Below are positions 1-5,240 of a stretch of DNA of 5,240 nt, piece after piece. A program made the translations under genes and the position numbers. How positions within the stretch are numbered: the first letter of the stretch is position 1; each line of letters starts with the position of its first letter. The stretch is from Klenkia sp. (GTDB lineage: Bacteria; Actinomycetota; Actinomycetes; Mycobacteriales; Geodermatophilaceae): assembly GCA_025966215.1 (NCBI GenBank), contig JAOPVM010000011.1, positions 1-5,240 on the forward strand. Reading direction: 5' to 3'. The notes beneath the pieces were generated by a model, which searched no databases, was not told the origin of the DNA, and saw only the letters and a program-made list of their open reading frames with translations.

Positions 1-1
1 C

Positions 2-664
2 GGGCCGCACGCGCTGCTGCTGGCGCGGCTCACCGCGACCAAGGGCGCCGACACCGCCATCGCCGCCTGCGCCGCAGCCGGCGTGCCGTTGGTGCTCGCC
101 GGCCCGGTGGGTGGGCTGGCCGACGCCGCTGCCCTGGACGCCGCGCTCGCCGACCCCGAGCACCGGGCGCACGGCAACGCCGACGTGGCCTGGTTCTGCC
201 AGCACGTCCGCCCGCACCTGGACGGCCAGCGGGTGCGGTGGGTCGGCAGCGTGGCCGGTGCGGAGAAGGCCGAGCTCGTGGGCACCGCCCGGGTCTCGCT
301 GTTCCCGATCGACTGGGAGGAGCCCGGGGGCACCGCGGTCTGCGAGTCCCTGGCCGCCGGCACCCCGGTGGTCGCGATGGCCCGCGGCTGTCTGCCGACC
401 CTGGTGGAGCACGGCGTGACCGGCTTCCTGGCCGGCGACCTCGCCGGGTTCACCGACGGGCTGCGCCGGGTCGAGGAGATCGACCCGGCACAGTGCGCGG
501 CGGTGGCCCGGGAGCGCTTCGCCCCGGCGGTGATGGCCGGGGCCTACGAGCGGCTCTACGAGCGGGTGCTGGGCCGGGCCGGCGCGCAGACCCGCCCGCT
601 CACCGTGCCGCGGCCGCCGGCCCCTCGAACACCACCGTCAGGGCGTGCCGTCGTCGCGCACTGA
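2..664 (+). CDS. GT4-family glycosyltransferase, C-terminal part (5' end outside window)
   Basis: The frame is open from the left edge, so the N-terminal acceptor domain and start are missing; 220 residues are visible. They form the nucleotide-sugar-binding Rossmann half of a GT-B enzyme. LLARLTATKG at visible residues 5-14 matches the usual 'GRL...KG' loop. VRWVGSV (about 79-85) matches the 'F.G.V' strand. The GT4 EX7E signature is E107-PGGTAVC-E115, followed by SLAAGTPVVA and the 'G..T.LVEHGVTGFL' block. GT4 enzymes move a sugar from an activated donor to an acceptor such as a lipid, glycan or small molecule, usually with retained anomeric configuration; donor and acceptor cannot be read from this part. 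The C-terminus has a proline/arginine-rich tail of about 25 residues that overlaps the convergent dehydrogenase gene by 65 bp. Family assignment is firm; the specific product is unknown. Confidence 0.9.
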   Translation, partial: GPHALLLARLTATKGADTAIAACAAAGVPLVLAGPVGGLADAAALDAALADPEHRAHGNADVAWFCQHVRPHLDGQRVRWVGSVAGAEKAELVGTARVSLFPIDWEEPGGTAVCESLAAGTPVVAMARGCLPTLVEHGVTGFLAGDLAGFTDGLRRVEEIDPAQCAAVARERFAPAVMAGAYERLYERVLGRAGAQTRPLTVPRPPAPRTPPSGRAVVAH

Positions 665-1691
665 GGTCGGCGAAGACCTGCGGGGCCTGCTCCAGCGGCA
701 CGACGTCGGTGACCAGGGTGTCGCGCACCGGCGCCCCGTGCTCGGCCAGCAGGTCCAGCGTGGCGGTGGACAGCCGGCGGCGGTCCCACAGGTGCGCCAG
801 CCCGCGGGGCACCCGGCCGATCTGGGCGCAGACCAGCGACAGCCCGTTGTGGTGGAACTCCTCACCCAGCCGCACGTCGTCGGCACCACCGACGTAGAAC
901 GCCAGGTCGACGACGGTGCCCTGCGGGCGCAGGCAGCGCAGCGCGGTGGCCAGCGCCGCCGCGGTGCCCCGGCACTGGAAGACCACGTCGGCCCCCCGGT
1001 CGCCGGCGGCGTGCCGCCACCGGGTCTTCAGGTCCCGCGCCAGGTCGGGGGTGTCGTCCAGCGCCCGCAGGCCCAGCGCCTCGGCGGCCGCCCGGCGCTC
1101 CTGCGTGGGGTCGACGACGACCACCTCGGCGGCCCCGTGCACCCGGGCCAGCAGCCCGACCAGCAGCCCGATCGCGCCACCGCCGGTCACCAGCACCATC
1201 CGACCGCGGACGCCGTCGCCGAGCTCCCGGCCGCCGACGTCGGCCGCGGCGTGCAGCAGTCCGTTCACGCAGATCGGCCCGAGGTGGGCGACGTACACGC
1301 CCAGCAGCGGGTCGAGGTCGGCCGGCAGCGGGACGACGTTCTGGCCCAGCGGATCCCCGTGCACCACGGTGGAGTGCCCGTAGGCCATCGCGACCAGGTC
1401 GCCGGGGGCGACCGCGGGGGTGCGGGTGTCGGTGACCCGGGCGACCTCCATGTACCCCAGCCGCTGCACCGGGAAGGACTGCGCGGGCCGGTCGGGCTCG
1501 AACAGCCCGACGTCGGCGTCCCAGCCGGCGGCGAAGTAGGGGCTGGTGCCGCGGTACCAGGTGAGCTCGGTGCCCGCGGACAGCCCGGTGTGGACCGTCT
1601 CGGCGCGGAACAGCCCGTCGGCGAGCTCGGGCTCCTCGGTCTCCTGCAGGGCGAGCTCGCCGGCCCGGGGCACGACCAGGGTGGTGATCAC
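600..1691 (-). CDS. Medium-chain dehydrogenase/reductase lacking the zinc ligands
   Basis: This is a 363-residue protein of the alcohol dehydrogenase-like MDR superfamily. It has an N-terminal GroES-like half and a C-terminal Rossmann half. The nucleotide site is VLVTGGGAIG with G170-x-G172-x-x-G175, and strand 2 ends in D194 (VVVVDP), which favours NAD over NADP. The usual catalytic-zinc residues are not there: the 'C-G-T-D' loop reads TGLSAGTE (35-42), and the 'GHE' motif reads GYME (79-82). No structural-zinc cysteine cluster is present either. This pattern resembles the BchC-like branch of the superfamily. It starts at GTG inside the GTGA overlap with the upstream Gfo/Idh gene. I see no Shine-Dalgarno sequence, so translation is probably coupled. 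Its 3' end runs antisense into the glycosyltransferase gene. It probably oxidises or reduces a sugar-like substrate with its partner; the substrate is not readable. Confidence 0.87.
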   Translation of the reverse strand: MITTLVVPRAGELALQETEEPELADGLFRAETVHTGLSAGTELTWYRGTSPYFAAGWDADVGLFEPDRPAQSFPVQRLGYMEVARVTDTRTPAVAPGDLVAMAYGHSTVVHGDPLGQNVVPLPADLDPLLGVYVAHLGPICVNGLLHAAADVGGRELGDGVRGRMVLVTGGGAIGLLVGLLARVHGAAEVVVVDPTQERRAAAEALGLRALDDTPDLARDLKTRWRHAAGDRGADVVFQCRGTAAALATALRCLRPQGTVVDLAFYVGGADDVRLGEEFHHNGLSLVCAQIGRVPRGLAHLWDRRRLSTATLDLLAEHGAPVRDTLVTDVVPLEQAPQVFADLSARRRHALTVVFEGPAAAAR

Positions 1692-2641
1692 GGGGCGACC
1701 CGGACGACGGCGCCGGTGCGGGTGGACTCGGCCAGCGCCCAGGCCAGCCGGTGGGTGCCCAGCGCCTCGGCCACGTCGACCAGCCCGGCGGCGGCGGGCC
1801 GGCCGGCCAGCACGTCGACGAAGGCCCGGTCGACGGCGTCCCGCGCGTCGACGGTGGGCTCGCTCCGCCGGTCGACCGTGCGGCTGCGCACGCTGAGGCT
1901 GGTCTCGGTCAGCGACACCACCAGGTCGTCGGCGACGACGTCCAGACCGGCTGCGGTGAGGACCGGCAGCACGCAGGAGGTGCTCACCGACCCGACCGCG
2001 CCGGACTCCATGCGCAGCACGGCCGCGGTCGCGTCGGGCACGTCACGGCCGTCGCGGGTGGAGGCGGCCGAGCCGCCCACGACCTCGGTCACCTCCCCGG
2101 CCAGCAACCGGACCAGGTCGAGCACGTGGGTGGCCTGTTCGACCAGCTGACCGCCCGACCGGGAGCTGTCGCTCCACCAGGCCGGCGGGGGAGTGGTGCC
2201 CCACCAGCGGGCGTGCACCAGCCGCGCGGTGCTGCCGGCCAGGGCCTCGCGGGCGGCGGTCACGGTGTCCATGTGCCGCCAGTGGTACCCGGTGGCGGTC
2301 GGCAGGCCGGCCTCGGCGACCAGCGCCGCGACGGACTCGGCCACGACGAGATCGGCGGCGATCGGCTTCTCCACGAAGAACGGCAGCCCGGCGGCGACCA
2401 CGCGGCGCTCGAGCTCGCCGTGTGCGAACGGCGGCACGCAGAGCCAGACGCCGTCCAGGCCGGCGCCCAGCAGCTCCTCGACCCCGCGGACGGCGACGTC
2501 GAGGTCGCCGGCCAACGCGGTGGCGGCGTCGGGGGCCGGGTCGGCGATGCCGACCAGCTCGACGTCGTCGAAGGAGGCCAGCACCCGGGCGTGCCGGGCG
2601 CCGACGCCGCCGGCGCCGATCAGCCCGACGCGGACCGTCAC
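1688..2641 (-). CDS. Gfo/Idh/MocA family oxidoreductase
   Basis: This is a 317-residue NAD(P)-dependent sugar or cyclitol dehydrogenase-type protein, close to the usual family length of 320-380. The N-terminal Rossmann fold carries G9-AGGVG-14 with H17, and strand 2 ends in D34 (GIADP), pointing to NAD. FFVEKPIA contains the family E91-K92-P93, whose lysine is an expected catalytic residue. The substrate-side motif is GGQLVEQATHVLD (163-175). It keeps H172 and D175 but has E168 where many members have Asp. Members oxidise or reduce ring hydroxyls of sugars, sugar nucleotides or inositols. The start is GTG at 2641; upstream in frame there is no nearer ATG/GTG and no Shine-Dalgarno. The stop overlaps the start of the MDR gene by 4 bp, so the two form an operon and probably act together. 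The gene lies 82 bp downstream of the LacI remnant on the same strand. Confidence 0.9.
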   Translation of the reverse strand: MTVRVGLIGAGGVGARHARVLASFDDVELVGIADPAPDAATALAGDLDVAVRGVEELLGAGLDGVWLCVPPFAHGELERRVVAAGLPFFVEKPIAADLVVAESVAALVAEAGLPTATGYHWRHMDTVTAAREALAGSTARLVHARWWGTTPPPAWWSDSSRSGGQLVEQATHVLDLVRLLAGEVTEVVGGSAASTRDGRDVPDATAAVLRMESGAVGSVSTSCVLPVLTAAGLDVVADDLVVSLTETSLSVRSRTVDRRSEPTVDARDAVDRAFVDVLAGRPAAAGLVDVAEALGTHRLAWALAESTRTGAVVRVAP

Positions 2642-2685
2642 GAGGGCACGCCGGTCGAGGGGGAGGTGGTCGAGGGCATGGGAGA
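2641..2685 (+). repeat. Three imperfect 15-bp tandem units at the oxidoreductase start
   Basis: Reading the plus strand, units begin at 2641, 2656 and 2671, each with CGAGGG. The first and third share CGAGGGCA-G, and the second and third share GGTCGAGGG across their junctions (exact copies at 2653-2661 and 2668-2676). The first unit overlaps the GTG start codon of the Gfo/Idh gene, which is read from the minus strand. Just beyond, at 2684-2692, is a small dyad GAAC-C-GTTC. The rest of the 82-bp gap up to 2723 shows nothing recognisable. The repeats could be a small slippage duplication, a relic of decay around the dead regulator, or binding sites; the sequence does not decide. Confidence 0.4.
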
Positions 2686-2723
2686 ACCGTTCCGCACCCG
2701 GAGGGTCCGCGCACCCCGGGGGC

Positions 2724-3079
2724 TCAGCGCGGGGGCGCCGCGGTGGAGGCGCGCCGGACCAGGTGCACCGGGACGACGACGGCGGTGCCGGCGGACCAGC
2801 GGGTGGGGTGCCCGATCCGCTCGACGAGCACGTCGACGCACCGGCGGCCGACCTCGGCGAAGGCCTGCTCGCCGGGGTCGGGCAGGGTCACCACCTGCAC
2901 CTCGTAGCCTCGGGCGCGGGCCGGTAGTCCAGCTCGGCCATCGCGGCCAGGACCCTCTCGCGGGTCTCCTCCCGCACGTAGGGGTGCTCGTTGAGCACCC
3001 GGGAGACGGTCTGGTGGGAGACCCCGGCCAGGGCCGCGACGTCGGCCATCACCGCGGGGCGCGACGGGGGTCCCTGCAC
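2724..3079 (-). pseudogene. LacI-family regulator remnant: HTH and C-terminus kept, sensor core deleted, frameshifted
   Basis: From GTG at 3079 (GGGAG at 3090-3086, spacing 6) the frame reads a clear LacI DNA-binding domain. It has [20 protein letters not shown] at residues 11-30, with H22-Q23 and R27 in the recognition-helix positions, then an intact three-helix end up to AELDYRP (48-54). The frame then turns to unrelated residues and stops at 2888, giving 63 residues. In a different minus frame, from about 2909 to 2724, the typical LacI C-terminus follows: FAEVGRRCVDVLVERIGHP, then a VVVP-HLVRRAST ending. A normal member has about 330-350 residues; only about 120 are left, so roughly 200 residues of the sugar-binding core and the hinge helix are gone. 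The breakpoint is near 2910-2925. It was probably the local repressor for the oxidoreductase pair and/or the divergent epimerase. An assembly error is a less likely alternative. Confidence 0.82.
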
Positions 3080-3148
3080 GCCGACCTCCCGCCCGCCCCC
3101 GGGCCGCTGCCGGTGCTCGTGGTGGCATGGTGCACCGTCCTCGGCCCC

Positions 3149-3153
3149 AGGAG
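3149..3153 (+). promoter_or_regulatory. Ribosome binding site of the epimerase gene
   Basis: AGGAG lies 8 nt before the ATG at 3162. It decides this start over in-frame open sequence further upstream, which would overlap the divergent regulator remnant. The 82-bp divergent gap (3080-3161) also holds an 8-bp palindrome GGTGCACC at 3129-3136. It could be part of an operator, but it is too short to call. Confidence 0.75.
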
Positions 3154-3161
3154 CGCACTGC

Positions 3162-4082
3162 ATGTCAGCACCGAACCCCAGCGGCACCCAGCACGAGCTC
3201 GTGCTCGGCGACGTCGCGGCGGTGGTCACCGAGATCGGCGGGGGGCTGCGCGAGCTCACCGTCGCCGGCCGCCACCTCGTGCAGGGCTTCCACGCCGCGG
3301 TGCCGCGGCCGCACTACCGCGGCTCGGTGCTCGCCCCCTGGCCCAACCGGGTGGCCGGGGGCCGGTACGACGACGGCGGGGTGATCCAGCAGCTGGCACT
3401 CACCGAACCCGACCGGGGCAACGCGCTGCACGGGCTGGCCTGCTGGCTCCCGTGGCAGCTGCTGGGCCGCACCGACTCCGCCGTCCGGCTCGGGGTGCGG
3501 GTCTGGCCGCAGCAGGGCTGGGCGCACGTGCTGGACCTGGTCGTCGGCTACGAGCTGACCCCCACCGGGCTGCGCTGGAGCCTGTCGGGCACCAACGCCG
3601 GGACGACGCCGGCGCCGTGGGGCTGTTCGGTGCACCCCTACGTGCGGGCCGGGGCGGGCCGGGTGGACGACTGGGAGCTCGAGCTGGACGCCGACCGGGT
3701 GCTCACCGTGGACGACGTCCGGCTGCTGCCCACCGGGCTGGCGCCGGTGGAGGGCACCGACCTGGACTTCCGCCGGCCTCGCTCGCTGCGCGGGCTGCAG
3801 GTCGACCACGCCTACACCGGGCTGGGCGCCACCGACCGGGCCACCGCGACCGTGTGGGCGCCGGAGGGCACCGGGGTGGCCGTGCACTGGTCGGCCGCCG
3901 AGATGCCCTGGGTTCAGGTGCACACCGCCGACCGGCCCGATCCCGAGGACGACCGGGTGGGCCTCGCGATCGAGCCGATGACCTGCCCGCCGGACGCGTT
4001 CACCTCGGGCACCGACCTCGTGGTCCTGGCCCCGGGGGGAACGCACGCGACCAGCTGGGAGATCGAGGCCCTCACCCGCTGA
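3162..4082 (+). CDS. Aldose 1-epimerase (mutarotase) family protein
   Basis: This is a 306-residue soluble enzyme of the galactose mutarotase-like beta-sandwich family, which interconverts the alpha and beta anomers of free hexoses or related sugars. Family landmarks appear in order: [13 protein letters not shown] (58-69) with the substrate-binding N62-R63; NALHG with H90; SVHPY with H158, the expected catalytic acid; VDHAYTGL with D215; and [12 protein letters not shown] with E271, the expected catalytic base. These match the two His, Asp and Glu of characterised GalM. Length is slightly below the 330-350 of classic GalM but normal for actinobacterial paralogues. No signal peptide is seen, so it is cytoplasmic. 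It is divergent from the LacI remnant and followed by a hairpin. Which sugar it acts on is not readable; a YihR- or GalM-like paralogue role is equally possible. Confidence 0.9.
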   Translation: MSAPNPSGTQHELVLGDVAAVVTEIGGGLRELTVAGRHLVQGFHAAVPRPHYRGSVLAPWPNRVAGGRYDDGGVIQQLALTEPDRGNALHGLACWLPWQLLGRTDSAVRLGVRVWPQQGWAHVLDLVVGYELTPTGLRWSLSGTNAGTTPAPWGCSVHPYVRAGAGRVDDWELELDADRVLTVDDVRLLPTGLAPVEGTDLDFRRPRSLRGLQVDHAYTGLGATDRATATVWAPEGTGVAVHWSAAEMPWVQVHTADRPDPEDDRVGLAIEPMTCPPDAFTSGTDLVVLAPGGTHATSWEIEALTR

Positions 4083-4106
4083 GCCGGTCGCACGGTCACC
4101 GGGGGA

Positions 4107-4126
4107 GCCACGGACGGGCGCGTGGC
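4107..4126 (+). terminator. Possible hairpin terminator after the epimerase gene
   Basis: GCCACG (4107-4112) pairs perfectly with CGTGGC (4121-4126) around an 8-nt loop, 25 nt after the stop codon. There is no T-run, as is common for actinobacterial terminators, so the call rests only on stem and place. A weaker 5-bp stem, CCGGT/ACCGG (4084-4102), precedes it. Confidence 0.4.
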
Positions 4127-4152
4127 ACAGCGTGCACACAGGGCTCGGTGGG

Positions 4153-4170
4153 GACGCAAGTGGTTGCGTC
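4153..4170. promoter_or_regulatory. Perfect 7-bp inverted repeat upstream of sigA
   Basis: GACGCAA-gtgg-TTGCGTC is an exact dyad with a 4-bp centre. It ends 1 bp before the candidate -35 hexamer and about 170 bp before the sigA start. It could be an operator for a dimeric regulator of sigA. It could also be a second stem ending epimerase transcription, but it lacks a T-tract. Confidence 0.45.
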
Positions 4171-4171
4171 G

Positions 4172-4200
4172 TCGAACTCCGGCCGGGGTCGGACTACCAT
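4172..4200 (+). promoter_or_regulatory. Candidate sigA promoter
   Basis: TACCAT (4195-4200) fits the actinobacterial -10 pattern TAnnnT. A weak -35, TCGAAC (4172-4177), lies 17 bp upstream. Transcription would begin near 4207, giving a leader of about 130 nt before sigA. TTGCGT at 4164 is a better -35 by sequence, but the 25-bp spacing is too long. Confidence 0.35.
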
Positions 4201-4222
4201 GTCCAGTGAGTCAGGAACGGCG

Positions 4223-4338
4223 ATGCCGCTCCCGCCCCCACTCCAGCTCCGGCGGTACCCACCGCCCTGCCCGGCCGGCCCCTCCGCGCAGACGCCCCGC
4301 GTCGTCGCGATGCCGCATGTTCGAACAAGAGAGGCGAG

Positions 4339-4342
<4 letters not shown>
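4223..4342 (+). CDS. Possible proline-rich leader ORF coupled to sigA
   Basis: This is a 39-codon frame starting at ATG with AGGA (4213-4216) 6 nt upstream. It ends at TGA 4340-4342, overlapping the sigA ATG as ATGA. The peptide begins [20 protein letters not shown] and holds two Pro-Pro-Pro runs and eleven prolines in all, with no homology I recognise. PPP runs are known to stall ribosomes unless EF-P helps. If translated, it would be a leader peptide coupling sigA translation to ribosome passage. Against it: open frames are common in such C-rich DNA, this same frame is open for a long way upstream by chance, and the last eight codons have AT-ending third positions unlike local genes. Confidence 0.28.
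4251..4266 (+). promoter_or_regulatory. Stable hairpin in the sigA leader
   Basis: GGCGGT (4251-4256) and ACCGCC (4261-4266) form a perfect all-strong 6-bp stem with a 4-nt loop, ACCC. The second arm encodes part of the second Pro-Pro-Pro run of the possible leader ORF. An 8-bp palindrome, CCGGCCGG, follows at about 4271-4278. An RNA structural role is possible but unproven. Confidence 0.35.
4318..4327. promoter_or_regulatory. 10-bp palindrome just before the sigA ribosome binding site
   Basis: TGTTCGAACA is a perfect palindrome ending 11 nt before the sigA ATG. It could be a protein-binding site or a chance dyad. It is not the actinobacterial LexA box, whose half-sites face the other way with a 4-bp gap. 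Confidence 0.3.
4330..4334 (+). promoter_or_regulatory. Ribosome binding site of sigA
   Basis: AGAGG lies only 4 nt from the ATG at 4339, which is tighter than usual. No in-frame ATG lies upstream in the leader, so 4339 is the preferred start. The short spacing fits either a weak site or one helped by coupling to the leader ORF. Confidence 0.5.

Positions 4343-5240
<898 letters not shown>

Noticed and set aside
645..2150. Long plus-strand open frame opposite the two dehydrogenase genes
   Set aside because: It is antisense to two genes with clear family motifs. Its translation is low-complexity Gln/Gly/Val/Arg-rich, the usual shadow of high-GC codon bias.
2762..2769. Second copy of GGTGCACC, matching the palindrome at 3129-3136, as a paired operator
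   Set aside because: It lies within the surviving LacI C-terminal coding sequence (a Val-His-Leu stretch), and an 8-bp match is expected by chance in such DNA.
3165..4139. 324-codon minus-strand open frame opposite the epimerase gene
   Set aside because: The plus strand has the full catalytic motif set of an aldose epimerase and a good ribosome binding site. The minus frame is compositional noise.
4172..4177. TCGAAC as half of a LexA/SOS box near sigA
   Set aside because: The actinobacterial box needs a partner GTTCGA after a 4-bp gap, and none is present. The palindrome at 4318 has its half-sites inverted and unspaced.

Overview
This window looks like chromosomal DNA from a high-GC actinobacterium. 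Third codon positions are almost all G or C. The principal sigma factor at the right edge has the actinobacterial SigA/HrdB sequence, and start codons include GTG. The family Geodermatophilaceae or a close relative is my guess from overall protein flavour; it is not demonstrated here.

Layout, left to right. (1) The C-terminal part of a GT4-type glycosyltransferase, plus strand, cut by the left edge and ending at 664. (2) A minus-strand pair of oxidoreductase genes: a Gfo/Idh/MocA dehydrogenase (2641-1688), then a zinc-ligand-less medium-chain dehydrogenase (1691-600). They are joined by a GTGA stop/start overlap, and the second runs 65 bp into the 3' end of the glycosyltransferase. (3) Upstream of the pair on the same strand lie short 15-bp repeats and a wrecked LacI-family regulator (3079-2724). 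Its helix-turn-helix and its extreme C-terminus survive in two different frames, and the ligand-binding core between them is missing. (4) Divergent from the regulator remnant is an aldose 1-epimerase family gene (3162-4082, plus). (5) A 256-bp gap follows with a hairpin, an exact 7-bp inverted repeat, a possible promoter, and a possible proline-rich leader ORF that ends in an ATGA overlap with the next gene. (6) The principal sigma factor gene sigA starts at 4339 and runs off the right edge.

The first four genes fit a sugar-modification or carbohydrate-use region: glycosyl transfer, two coupled NAD(P)-type oxidoreductases, a sugar-responsive-type regulator and a mutarotase. The regulator would be expected to have controlled the oxidoreductase pair and perhaps the epimerase, but it appears to be dead as a sensor. 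sigA is housekeeping and functionally unrelated. The most unusual points are the leader architecture of sigA, a cysteine in an aromatic position of sigma region 2.3, the two-gene split of what elsewhere can be a bi-domain oxidoreductase, and the gutted LacI gene. I see no CRISPR array, tRNA or rRNA gene, transposase or phage gene.
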